From Desulfobacterales bacterium (GTDB lineage: Bacteria; Desulfobacterota; Desulfobacteria; Desulfobacterales; C00003060): 33,260 nucleotides of DNA. Positions 9,011-17,927 of the stretch are shown piece after piece. The DNA lies in the NCBI GenBank assembly GCA_013375395.1, contig JABXJW010000015.1, forward strand, positions 1 through 33,260, given 5' to 3'. Both the position numbers and the translations under genes were made by a program. Position 1 is the stretch's first letter. Every line of letters begins with the position of its first letter. The notes under the pieces were generated by a model. It ran no database searches. It worked only from the letters and a program-made list of their open reading frames with translations, and had not been told where the DNA came from.

Positions 9011-9217
9011 ATGTCCATGAAATTTCAATATTCGCCTCTGTAATTGATAGCAAATCGCCAATAGCTCATAGGTCATATGTCAGGGATCAGTCTATAGGCT
9101 CGCCTGATCAACGCAAAACCCAACGCAGGTTCATCTTGTAGTAACTTTGTTCCAAGTTCCGCGCGATCGTTCTTGCCGGGTTTCATTTCATTCAATCCAG
9201 CCTATGGACTGAACCGC

Positions 9218-9778
9218 TCATATCTTTCCCATTTCAAGCCAGATCATGGCCGCGAGTCTTGCGTCAGCCAGGGCGCGGTGCATTTTCATCTCTCTCATAG
9301 ATTCCCCGAATAGATATCGTCCCACTGTTTTCAGTTTATGGTTTGGCAGATGAGGATATCGCTTTCTGCTCATTTTTAGTGTGCATAAATGCCTGTTGGT
9401 TAAGTTCAGCTTTAATCTTTCAAACTCATGCTTGAGAAAACTAACATCAAACTTTGCGTTATGGCCTATGAGGGTCGCCCCAGCTATGAATTCGTGAAAC
9501 AGAGGGATAACTTGTTCAGACCTTGGTTTCCCTGCAAGCATCTCATTGGTTATTCCGTGTATCTTTTGAACTGTTTTCGGAATCGGTCTTCCTGCATCTA
9601 TCAAGCTATGAAATTCTTCAACAATGCTTTTGTCCTCGATGGCAACAGCGCCGATTTCTATAACCCGATCCCCATTTCCAGGGGAAAGCCCTGTTGTTTC
9701 AACATCAAAAACCACATAACGATGCATTGCTTCAATTGAATTGCTTAACGGGCTTCCACCCATAATGTCTTTATTCAT
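9218..9778 (-). CDS. 3'-5' exonuclease, DnaQ/Pol III epsilon-like (DEDDh)
   Basis: YVVFDVETTGLSPGNGDRVIEIGAVAI, LIGHNAKFDVSFLKHE, MHRALADARLAAMIW motifs. Confidence 0.92.
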   Translation of the reverse strand: MNKDIMGGSPLSNSIEAMHRYVVFDVETTGLSPGNGDRVIEIGAVAIEDKSIVEEFHSLIDAGRPIPKTVQKIHGITNEMLAGKPRSEQVIPLFHEFIAGATLIGHNAKFDVSFLKHEFERLKLNLTNRHLCTLKMSRKRYPHLPNHKLKTVGRYLFGESMREMKMHRALADARLAAMIWLEMGKI

Positions 9779-9789
9779 CAGGGCATTCT

Positions 9790-10800
9790 TTATTTTGAGC
9801 CTTCCTGAGACGTAAATGTAGATTCTTCACCATATTTTCCCGCCGTAGCCACAAGCTCTTCGGCTACAGCCTGTCGCAGATGGGCTGGCTCCAACACTTC
9901 GGCCTGCCTTCCGAATCCCATCACCCAACTCATGACCTCGACAAGTCCCCCAACCTCCATGGTCAAAAGGAGGCTGCCGTCTTCGCCTTTCTTGAAGACC
10001 TGCGAGGGGTGCCAGATGTTTTCCTTGAGATATCTTTCCAAAGATGCGTCAAACCGGATGACTACCTTTTCCACATCCGTATGAATAACGCCGAAACAGT
10101 CTTTCATGTATTCATCCAGGTCAAAGCCATCGGGGGAAACAAATCGTTCTTTTGTTACGTGGAGGAGCCTGATGCGGTCCAGCACGAACATGCGGATTTC
10201 ATTGTGCACATGGCACCATCCGATCAAGTACATGGTGCCGTTGAAGAACCAAACCTTGTAAGGGTCCACCTTGCGGGTGGTTTCGCGTTTGGAGGACATG
10301 GAATAGTAGCGCATCTCAATGACCAGGCACTTTACAACCGCCTCATTGATCTGCTTGATGATCTCCTTGAAGCCGGCGTAGTCCTTGAAAGGCTTGAAGC
10401 CGATATGAAAGGTCTGCTCAATGCGCCTGAGATAAGACAGGCTCTCTTTAGGCAGGGTGGACCTGATTTTGCGGAAGAGTTCATCCAGGGATTCATAAAA
10501 GACCGTGTCTTTGAAGATCCGGAGGATGTCCCGGTAAAAATAGAGGCTCATCAACTCCGTGACGGTAAAAGGGACGGGCAGTTTGAACCTGTAGCCTTCA
10601 ACGAAGTTCCATCGGTTCTTATGGCTGTCTCTTTCGGAGTAAAGAGGAAAACCGCCAGCCTGGATGGCAGCGAGATCTCGCCAGATGGTGCGGGGAGTGC
10701 TGCCTTCTTGTTGGGCAAGTTCGGCCACAGTGGCGCCGTGGGCTCGCGACTCGATGGTGCGCAAGATACGCCACTGCCTGGCTAACTGTTCCCCCCGCAT
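9790..10800 (-). CDS. HTH + WYL-domain transcriptional regulator
   Basis: N-terminal HTH (GATVAELAQQEGSTPRTIWRDLAAIQAGGFPL) and WYL core (RKVDPYKVWFFNGTMYLIGWCHVHNEIRMFVLDRI). Confidence 0.93.
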   Translation of the reverse strand: MRGEQLARQWRILRTIESRAHGATVAELAQQEGSTPRTIWRDLAAIQAGGFPLYSERDSHKNRWNFVEGYRFKLPVPFTVTELMSLYFYRDILRIFKDTVFYESLDELFRKIRSTLPKESLSYLRRIEQTFHIGFKPFKDYAGFKEIIKQINEAVVKCLVIEMRYYSMSSKRETTRKVDPYKVWFFNGTMYLIGWCHVHNEIRMFVLDRIRLLHVTKERFVSPDGFDLDEYMKDCFGVIHTDVEKVVIRFDASLERYLKENIWHPSQVFKKGEDGSLLLTMEVGGLVEVMSWVMGFGRQAEVLEPAHLRQAVAEELVATAGKYGEESTFTSQEGSK

Positions 10801-10929
10801 AGTGCACCACCCAAAGCGGTTTTGGTTGGATTAACTTGTCGTATTTTTACATGATTTGAATTACATGGTTATTACGAACCTGTGCCGAAGAGCCGATTAG
10901 GCCCCGGCTCATTGTTTTAATTGTTGCTC

Positions 10930-11388
10930 TTATAATATGACACTGTGACAGATCAGGTCACACTTGTGCTTTTCTTGAAGAAATTCTTTGTTGGTTGCCC
11001 GCGTGATGGCTGCCGCCGCCATGTGCCGTGCACCCAGTCCCAGTGGCATACTGATTCCGGTGGAATCAGCGTTGAGATAACGTGCCGCCGAGAGAAGTGT
11101 GCCGTCGGCAGAGATGACAAAGGCGCCGTCCAGTTGAGCCAGTTCCTTGGCGGTCTCCCGCATATTGAAATTATCAATTCTCTTGAGCTCCCGGCCGTGC
11201 CCTTGCAGCGGATCTAAGATCAAAGAACGTGATTCCCTTAACACCGCTTCTTCGTCACCGAGGATGAATATGGTACCAATTTTTCGGCCCTCCCTCCCTT
11301 CACGGGCAATTTCCACCGCCAATTGGACGGTCTGTTCCAGCACCGTGGCTTCGCAACTGAGGGTCATCTTGCAAATTGACTCAAACAC
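10930..11388 (-). CDS. DisA_N/DAC (diadenylate cyclase)-domain protein
   Basis: VQLAVEIAREGREGRKIGTIFILGD, LDGAFVISADGTLLSAARYLN and PLGLGARHMAAAAITRATN match DAC motifs. GTG start at 11388 preferred (AAGGAGAGAATCA-GTG); the ORF-track start 11454 lies inside a terminator-like T tract. Confidence 0.8.
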   Translation of the reverse strand: MFESICKMTLSCEATVLEQTVQLAVEIAREGREGRKIGTIFILGDEEAVLRESRSLILDPLQGHGRELKRIDNFNMRETAKELAQLDGAFVISADGTLLSAARYLNADSTGISMPLGLGARHMAAAAITRATNKEFLQEKHKCDLICHSVIL

Positions 11389-11445
11389 TGATTCTCTCCT
11401 TCGAAAAGTAGCAAGGGGTACGGACCAATCATGTTGAGTTAGCCC

Positions 11446-11488
11446 GAAAAACACAAAACCCCATCTCTCTGTGTGCGAGAAATGGGGT
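11446..11488 (-). terminator. Terminator-like hairpin upstream of the DAC gene (same strand)
   Basis: Minus strand ACCCCATTTCT-CGCACACAG-AGAGATGGGGT then TTTGTGTTTTT: 11-bp near-perfect stem plus T-rich tail. Confidence 0.6.
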
Positions 11489-11730
11489 ACCGATATTCAT
11501 GGCATCCTCTTGGTTGGAGTTAAGGGATTGTGGCAGACTGTTTGGGCTGTATCATGGCAGTGCGGTTTTGTCAAGGATTTCCAGCGGTAAGAAGTTGCTG
11601 GTTATTCCTGGGACATATAATGCCAATTTTGTTGCCTTGGGGCTGTATTTTTGACAAGGGGCGACCATGACGCGTATAGCAAGAGCAGTTCGTGAAATAT
11701 ACGGGCTAGCTGCACCTGCAAAAATAACGG

Positions 11731-11897
11731 TGTCAGAACTACACGGGCTGTTGCCCAAACCATATTCTTGTGTCTCTGCCGTGTTTTGATACAGAAACCC
11801 ATTGGATAACCAACTGATTATATTAACAGCGGATTCGGGCAAAATCATCGCTTGTGGTGTCATTCTGATTTGGGCAACAGCCCGTACACATCTGACA
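11731..11897. mobile_element. MITE-like element with ~29-bp terminal inverted repeats
   Basis: TGTCAGA..TACACGGGCTGTTGCCCAAA (11731-11759) is inverted at 11869-11897; the inner 17 bp ACGGGCTGTTGCCCAAA is a perfect inverted repeat. No transposase ORF between. Confidence 0.6.
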
Positions 11898-12013
11898 AAA
11901 TTGAATTCAATATTGCTATAAATGTAGCGAGGCCCCGATTGGCTCTACTATTATGATGGCAATAGTAATTTGTCAATTGTGTGGGTCTGACATCATTGTC
12001 CTGCAAGGCATGG

Positions 12014-12370
12014 TTATTCGATACACCGACGGATACGGACGGTTCCCGGTCTTATTACGACAAAAGTGTTCGGGATTTCCGAGAGGCGCTCATTGATGGC
12101 AAGAGAAACGATGTCCGCCTTTTTCAGTGGAGATAGCCCGGCTAACCTTATTAGTACAACACCCGCTGTAATCCGGCTTTGGCGAAATATCAGCTCACCG
12201 AAATCTCTGTCGGCGGTCAGCAGTAACGCAGATTCCTCGTTCGCTGTATCCAGTACTTCATCATCCGAAATGCCGGGATCCATCTCGGCAACGCTACGAA
12301 TATTATGACCATCCTGCCGTAGGCGGTCGACTATTTGGCGGTCTACGTTTTCATCAGCTATGAAATTCAT
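12014..12370 (-). CDS. DUF5615 family PIN-like toxin
   Basis: MNFIADENVDRQIVDRLRQDGHNIRSVAEMDPGISDDEVLDTANEESALLLTADRDFGELIF. Confidence 0.92.
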   Translation of the reverse strand: MNFIADENVDRQIVDRLRQDGHNIRSVAEMDPGISDDEVLDTANEESALLLTADRDFGELIFRQSRITAGVVLIRLAGLSPLKKADIVSLAINERLSEIPNTFVVIRPGTVRIRRCIE

Positions 12371-12603
12371 GCAGATTTGACAATAGGATAGATTACGTCA
12401 GCTCGCAAAGCCTCAGCAGCGAACGACAAGGCAGCCTGGATAGCCTCTTGCGTCAAACGGGGATGTTCGTCGAGAATCTGCTCAACGCTTTCACCGGCAG
12501 CTAATTTTTCAACAAGAAGCTCCACCGTGATGCGCGTACCTGCAATAACCGGTTTGCCCATCATTATGGCGGGATCTGACACGATTAGTTTCTTTGTGTC
12601 CAT
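12367..12603 (-). CDS. DUF433 domain antitoxin
   Basis: IVSDPAIMMGKPVIAGTRITVELLVEKLAAGESVEQILDEHPRLTQEAIQAAL; 4-bp overlap with the DUF5615 gene. Confidence 0.93.
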   Translation of the reverse strand: MDTKKLIVSDPAIMMGKPVIAGTRITVELLVEKLAAGESVEQILDEHPRLTQEAIQAALSFAAEALRADVIYPIVKSA

Positions 12604-12706
12604 TCGGCATACCCCCTATTTTGTACAGTAAGCCAGCAACATTTATTATAAATTAACATAAATTTGGAGGAAAAACAAACTAATGGTTGTAGATGTAAGG
12701 AGTTGC

Positions 12707-14875
12707 CTAGCTGCACCTGGAAAACCCGCAGGAACGACACACCAGGCAGCCCCCCTCGTGCTCCAAGGCGCTGCCGCAGTCCGGGCAGGCGCCCATCATG
12801 GCCGGCGCCTCGGTCGTGCTGATGTTCGTGTAGTGCTTTATCACTTGGGACATGGCGTCAGGACACGAGAGAACCATTCCACCGTTTTGCCAAATTGGCG
12901 AGGGGCAGCGGATACCACTGAGCTGCTTGAGAATCGCCTCTATTTTGACTCCGCTTCGCAGCGCCAACGATATGAGCCGTCCTGCGGCCTCGATCTGTGA
13001 AGAGGCGCAACCTCCGGTCTTGCCCATTTGGGCAAAGACTTCACATATACCCTCATCATCTTCGTTGATCGTGACATAGAGTTTGCCGCAACCCGTATTT
13101 ATTCGCTCGGTCACACCCCTGGTGCACACAGGCCGGGTGCGCGGCACAATGGCGGCGGCCTCTTCTTGACCTATGCCAATATTGAGCACCTGGTGGCCCC
13201 GGCTGCCGTAGCGATAAATTGTTACACCCTTGCACCCGCTTTCATAGGCGAGCCTGTAAACCTTTTCTATGTCTTGTGGGGCGGCGTCCTGCGAGAAGTT
13301 GACGGTCTTGGACACGGCATTGTCCGTGTATTCTTGGAAGGCCGCCTGGATGCGGATGTGCCACTCAGGTGCTATATCATGAGCAGTTACAAAAAGACGC
13401 TTTATCTTGTCGGGAATCCCCTTCATTTGCTGAATCGAGCCGACCCGGGCAACCTCTTCGGCCAGCTCATCGCTGTAAAAACCGCCCTGCTTTGCCATCT
13501 TCTCAAAGAGCGGATGTATCTCGAACAAAGACTCCCCATCCAGAACCCTGCGCTCATAAGCCACTGCAAAGACGGGCTCGACACCACTAGAACATCCGGC
13601 TATGATGCTGATCGTGCCCGTAGGGGCAATGGTCGTTGTGGTTGCATTTCGCATATGGGGGGTCTTGGGATTGTCGAAGATGCTTCCCTCATAGGCAGGA
13701 AAGTTTCCTCGCTTTTTGGCCAACTCACTTGAAGCCTTTCTTGCCTCTCGCGAGACAAACGCCATGACCTGTTCGGCCTGCCGCACCGCAGCCTTGGAAT
13801 CATAGGCAATACCCAGTTTGACAAGCATATCGGCAAACCCCATGACGCCCAGGCCGATTTTTCGGGTCTTCATGCTCGTGGCCTCGATCCGGCTCATGGG
13901 ATATTCGTTTATCTCCACCACATTATCAAGGAAGTGGACCGCACCGTGAACAGTCTGTTTCAGCTTGTCCCTGTTCAATTTGCCGTCGGCAACCATCTTG
14001 GCCAGATTAATGGAGCCAAGATTGCACGATTCATAAGGAAGGAGCGGCTGCTCGCCGCAGGGATTTGTCGCCTCGATTTCACCGAGCAGAGGGGTGGGAT
14101 TAGCACGGTTGATGTGGTCTAAGAAAATGATCCCCGGCTCCCCGCTCCCCCAGGCCGCCTGTACAATTTTGTCAAAGACGCCCCTTGCCGACACCCGACC
14201 GACGGCTTTCCGGGTTCTCGGGTTAATCAAGTCATAGTCTTTGTCGCCATCCAGGGCCTCCATAAAAGATGAGGTGAGGGCGACTGAGATATTAAAGTTA
14301 GTCAATTTGGCAAGGTCGCTCTTGCTTCTGATAAATGCTTCAATATCCGGGTGGTCCACCCTGAGGATCCCCATGTTCGCGCCCCGCCGGGTCCCCCCCT
14401 GCTTCACCGTCTCGGTGGCCACGTCAAAGACCTTCATAAACGAAATGGGACCACTCGATATCCCGCGTGTAGACAGCACCATATCACTTTGAGGCCGCAC
14501 ACGGGAAAACGAAAAACCGGTGCCCCCGCCGCTTTTGTGTATCATGGCCGTGTGTTTGAGCGTTTCAAATATACTCTCGATGGAATCCTCAACAGGAAGG
14601 ACAAAACAGGCAGCCAACTGCCCGAGCCTGCGCCCTGCATTCATGAGTGTTGGAGAATTTGGCATGAAGACCAAATCGGCCATTAATCCGTAAAACTCCT
14701 CTTCGGTCTTGCCGATATCAGCCCTTGGATCGAATTCGGCGTCGCCTTGGGCCACCGAATGCGCCACCCGCCTGAACAACTCCTCCGGAGTCTCGGCAGG
14801 CTTTCCCTTACGGTCCTTCTTCAAATAGCGCCGCTCAAGAACAACCAGAGCATTTGGGGCCAGATCTGTTGCCAT
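12707..14875 (-). CDS. nrdJ: Adenosylcobalamin-dependent (class II) ribonucleoside-diphosphate reductase
   Basis: [61 protein letters not shown], and C-terminal [25 protein letters not shown]. Confidence 0.93.
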   Translation of the reverse strand: MATDLAPNALVVLERRYLKKDRKGKPAETPEELFRRVAHSVAQGDAEFDPRADIGKTEEEFYGLMADLVFMPNSPTLMNAGRRLGQLAACFVLPVEDSIESIFETLKHTAMIHKSGGGTGFSFSRVRPQSDMVLSTRGISSGPISFMKVFDVATETVKQGGTRRGANMGILRVDHPDIEAFIRSKSDLAKLTNFNISVALTSSFMEALDGDKDYDLINPRTRKAVGRVSARGVFDKIVQAAWGSGEPGIIFLDHINRANPTPLLGEIEATNPCGEQPLLPYESCNLGSINLAKMVADGKLNRDKLKQTVHGAVHFLDNVVEINEYPMSRIEATSMKTRKIGLGVMGFADMLVKLGIAYDSKAAVRQAEQVMAFVSREARKASSELAKKRGNFPAYEGSIFDNPKTPHMRNATTTTIAPTGTISIIAGCSSGVEPVFAVAYERRVLDGESLFEIHPLFEKMAKQGGFYSDELAEEVARVGSIQQMKGIPDKIKRLFVTAHDIAPEWHIRIQAAFQEYTDNAVSKTVNFSQDAAPQDIEKVYRLAYESGCKGVTIYRYGSRGHQVLNIGIGQEEAAAIVPRTRPVCTRGVTERINTGCGKLYVTINEDDEGICEVFAQMGKTGGCASSQIEAAGRLISLALRSGVKIEAILKQLSGIRCPSPIWQNGGMVLSCPDAMSQVIKHYTNISTTEAPAMMGACPDCGSALEHEGGCLVCRSCGFSRCS

Positions 14876-15000
14876 AATATTTCCTCTTATGTCCTAACAC
14901 GGATAAACCGGAACCAAAAAAAGAAAAGATTATCACGAAAGCACGAAAGGACGAAAACACGAAATAAGGTAATTTCAAATGCCAAAAACCAAGTGTGAAG

Positions 15001-15040
15001 CCTCCCCGCCCTGAAGGACGGGGCTTGCGGGGAGCGAGCC
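15001..15040. repeat. GC-rich hairpin resembling an IS200/IS605-type end or REP-like element
   Basis: CCTCCCCGCCCTGAAGGACGGGGCTTGCGGGGAG: inner stem CCCCG..CGGGG with an alternative outer stem CTCCCCGC/GCGGGGAG. No TnpA/TnpB ORF nearby. Confidence 0.4.
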
Positions 15041-15156
15041 GGTCAAATCAAATCCCAATGACAAATTACCAAAGTTTCTTACCTTGAATTTCTGCGTATT
15101 GCATTTATTTGGGCTTTGACCTTCGTCAAAGAACACGAATTCTACAACTAAAAGAA

Positions 15157-16071
15157 CTACTTGCCTTCTACATCCTGACGCAAACGTTCCTGCTTCAAAA
15201 ACTCAATAAAGGTTCGACACAACGGTGATTGGGTTCGGTGCTTATGGACGATCAAATAAAAGGCCCTATGAAAGGACAGCCCATTTATACCCACTTTCTT
15301 GAGAATTCCGGCAGCCAGCTCGTCGGCAACAGCGCATTCAGACAGGATAGAAACACCCACCCCTGCCTTGATCCCCTGGCGCACGGCCTCGGTACTGCCC
15401 ATCTCGGCCACCACATTCAAGCGACCAAGCCAATGGCCCGATCCGTCCAGTAGCTCCTCGATGGACCTGCGAGTGCCGGAGCCGGATTCACGCATAATGA
15501 ACGGCTCACCCATGACCTCATCCATGCCCACACTGCCTCTGGCTGCCCACCTATGAGCAGCCGGTACGATGAGGAACATCTCATCGGCCATGATTTTTTC
15601 TTGAATAAGCTGCACCTCTCGTGCCTTGGCACCCACAATGCCCAGCTCCACGCGCCCCTCAATGGTACTCCGGATGATTCCTGCCGTATCGCTTTCTATT
15701 AGTGTCACTGTCACCTCGGGGTAGACCTGCTTGAACCTGCCCAGCAAGGGCGGCAGAATATAGCCGCCCGGTATTGTGCTGCCCCCGATTGTGAGATGCC
15801 CCCTGGTTTTGCCTTGAAATTCAGCCAGGGTCTTTTCAGCATCCTCTTTGAGGGCGATCATCTTTGTCGCATATTCATAAAGAAGCTCCCCTGCTTTGGT
15901 GGGAGCAACCTCCCTGCCCAGCCGGTCAATGAGTTTGCATTCGTAATGGTTTTCAAGGTCTTTTATGTGGCTGCTTACCGTGGGTTGTGAAAGGTAGACT
16001 GCACCGGCAGCCTTAGAAAAGCTCTTCAGCTCAATCACCTTGCAGAATATATGGAGTCTCCACAAATCCAT
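15157..16071 (-). CDS. LysR family transcriptional regulator
   Basis: MDLWRLHIFCKVIELKSFSKAAGAVYLSQPTVSSHIKDLENHYECKLIDRLGREVAPTKAGELLYEYA; LysR substrate domain. Confidence 0.95.
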   Translation of the reverse strand: MDLWRLHIFCKVIELKSFSKAAGAVYLSQPTVSSHIKDLENHYECKLIDRLGREVAPTKAGELLYEYATKMIALKEDAEKTLAEFQGKTRGHLTIGGSTIPGGYILPPLLGRFKQVYPEVTVTLIESDTAGIIRSTIEGRVELGIVGAKAREVQLIQEKIMADEMFLIVPAAHRWAARGSVGMDEVMGEPFIMRESGSGTRRSIEELLDGSGHWLGRLNVVAEMGSTEAVRQGIKAGVGVSILSECAVADELAAGILKKVGINGLSFHRAFYLIVHKHRTQSPLCRTFIEFLKQERLRQDVEGK

Positions 16072-16093
16072 GTTCGCAACAGGTTTAGCCCGT

Positions 16094-16588
16094 TTAGCTG
16101 GTTATGCCGAATTTCTCCCTTAGCCTTTCAGAAACGATCTCAGGAACCATGCTCCGGGTGTCTCCCCCGAATTGAGCAGCCTCCTTAACGATCGAGGAAC
16201 TGATGAAAATCCACCGCAACCCCGTCATGAGAAAAACCGTTTGCACATTTCTGTTCAGCTTGCGGTTCATCAGGGCCAGCTGAAATTCATACTCAAAGTC
16301 CGACACGGCTCGAAGGCCACGCAGGATCGCGTGTGCGCCTCGCTTGACAACATAATCGACCAGGAGTTCATCAAAGCTGTCCACCTCAACATTCGGCACG
16401 TCTTTGAAGATTTCCCCCGCCATCTCCAGCCGTTCTTCAATTGTAAAAAGGGGATTCTTGCTTCCATTTCTGGCTACCGCAACAATGATCCCATCAAAGA
16501 GCCTCAGCCCCCTCGAGACAATATCACAGTGCCCATTGGTTATGGGGTCAAAAGATCCAGGGTAAACGGCAACCTTTCTGTTCTTCAT
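16094..16588 (-). CDS. coaD: Pantetheine-phosphate adenylyltransferase
   Basis: VAVYPGSFDPITNGHCDIVSRGLRLFDGIIVAVARN; LRGLRAVSDFEYEFQLALMNRKL; ISSSIVKEAAQFGGD. Confidence 0.97.
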   Translation of the reverse strand: MKNRKVAVYPGSFDPITNGHCDIVSRGLRLFDGIIVAVARNGSKNPLFTIEERLEMAGEIFKDVPNVEVDSFDELLVDYVVKRGAHAILRGLRAVSDFEYEFQLALMNRKLNRNVQTVFLMTGLRWIFISSSIVKEAAQFGGDTRSMVPEIVSERLREKFGITS

Positions 16589-16609
16589 CCCGTATCCTCA
16601 CGAGTTATG

Positions 16610-16626
16610 AAATCGCTACGCGATTT
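16610..16626. repeat. Palindrome AAATCGC-TAC-GCGATTT within a dispersed motif (second copy 31651-31677)
   Basis: AGTTATGAAATCGCTACGCGATTTTAT here; reverse complement at 31651-31677 reads AGTTATGAAATCGCTGCACGATTTTAT. Confidence 0.7.
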
Positions 16627-16832
16627 TATGCAACGCGGCCTCCGGCCCGTAGGCTTCCGGCTCGGAGAGGCCTACGCCCCAGAGAGCTTCGCCGCTCGAA
16701 AATCGAAAAAGTAATTGAACGTCTCGTAATTTCTACAACCTATTGAAAATATAGGAGGTTTTCGAGACCTGGATTTTTGCCTCGCGCATGGAATAATGGG
16801 CACGGAGTGAAGCGAACTAAGTTCAATTGAAA

Positions 16833-17393
16833 TCATAACACAAACCTGTAAAACGAAACAAGGGTGTTCCCGTGCCGCCTCTCGTCGGCTCTATTCAAAC
16901 GTGCCACCTTTTCAGGGAGAGTTTCACGTATGCTGTGCTCGACAACAATAGAGGCTCCCTCGACCGTACACTCGGCCCGGCCCAGAAGGCGGAGGGTGCG
17001 CTCCACAAATCCTTGATCATACGGAGGGTCAATAAAAACCAGGTCAAAAGCATGCCCGATTGACTTTAGGAAGTTCAAACCGCGCAGGACATCTCTTCTC
17101 ACCACGGTGCATCTCTCTTGGAGGCCGCAAGCGGAAATGTTTCGAGCGACGGTCTTGATGGCCTGTGGACGGGTGTCAACAAAGACCGCTGAAGCAGCGC
17201 CTCGGCTAAGGGCCTCTATCCCGAGACTCCCGGTTCCGGCAAACAGGTCAAGCACAACCGCATCTTCCACACAATCTGCAAGGATGTCAAAGATCGATTC
17301 CCGCAGGTAGTCTGTGGTAGGGCGGATTGCAAGGCCGCTGGGGGGGTAAAGCTTTTTGCCCTTTAGGGCGCCACCGATAACCCTCACGGGCAC
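16833..17393 (-). CDS. rsmD: 16S rRNA (guanine(966)-N(2))-methyltransferase RsmD
   Basis: MPVRVIGGALKGKKLYPPSGLAIRPTTDYLRESIFDILADC...VLDLFAGTGSLGIEALSRGA...LVFIDPPYDQG. Confidence 0.95.
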   Translation of the reverse strand: MPVRVIGGALKGKKLYPPSGLAIRPTTDYLRESIFDILADCVEDAVVLDLFAGTGSLGIEALSRGAASAVFVDTRPQAIKTVARNISACGLQERCTVVRRDVLRGLNFLKSIGHAFDLVFIDPPYDQGFVERTLRLLGRAECTVEGASIVVEHSIRETLPEKVARLNRADERRHGNTLVSFYRFVL

Positions 17394-17410
17394 TCCTAAT
17401 AAAATCGCGG

Positions 17411-17720
17411 TATCATTTTAGCCCTATGAAAGAAACACAATGAAACACGCTGAAACGGCGGTTAAATTTTAATTCGTGTAACTGTCTGAGTCCGCCGCAG
17501 GCGGATTAAGAAAGAACAGTCAGGTGCTGGGTGTCTTTTGAGTGCAGGACAAAGTGCCGACCCTGGCGGCCTTATTTAAGAGGGATAAGCTGTTTTTTCT
17601 TTACGCTCACTTAGACGCGAGTTTTACATGAATCAAAATTTGATCGCCGTCGAAGCCGCCATCCTTTCAAAAGGCTAAATTAACGTCTCGGAATTTCTAC
17701 AACCTATTGAAAGTATAGCT
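17411..17720. repeat. Dispersed non-coding inverted-repeat element (related copy at 30565-31135)
   Basis: Blocks shared with 30565-31135: ATCATTTT(A/G)GCC(C/T)TATGAAA...GCTGAAACGGCGGTTAA, and a 93-bp block 17589-17681 vs 31043-31135. Internal inverted arms ACGGCGGTTAAATTTTAATTCGTGTAA / TTACATGAATCAAAATTTGATCGCCGT. Confidence 0.75.
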
Positions 17721-17813
17721 ATATATTGGCCGTCTTGGACGCTCTATCAGGGAATACTGGAATACTGGAATAATGTACAAGATAAAAAGACCAAAATCCT
17801 CTTCAACCCAATA

Positions 17814-17885
17814 TTCCAATATTCCAGTATTCCAATATTCCAGTATTCCAATATTCCAGTATTCCAATATTCCAGTATTCCAATT
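17814..17885. repeat. 16-bp tandem repeat TTCCAATATTCCAGTA, about 4.5 copies
   Basis: Units at 17814, 17830, 17846, 17862 plus a partial; opposite-orientation GGAATACTGGAATACTGGAAT at ~17752. Confidence 0.9.
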
Positions 17886-17927
17886 GTGAGCGAAGCGAGC
17901 TAAGTTCTTACAGATCGCGAAGCGATC

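Noticed and set aside
9880-10785. 301-aa plus-strand ORF
   Set aside because: Antisense shadow of the WYL regulator; no domain recognized.
11552-11863. 103-aa minus-strand ORF
   Set aside because: Overlaps the MITE-like inverted repeat and has no recognizable transposase or other domain.
13028-13732. 234-aa plus-strand ORF
   Set aside because: Antisense to the class II RNR gene; the minus-strand product is unambiguous.
14876-15156. Cobalamin riboswitch upstream of the B12-dependent RNR
   Set aside because: Looked for the conserved B12-box on the minus strand and did not see it.
17814-17885. Possible CRISPR array
   Set aside because: Continuous 16-bp tandem copies with no unique spacers, so not CRISPR-like. 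No CRISPR array was found in the window despite the cas operon.
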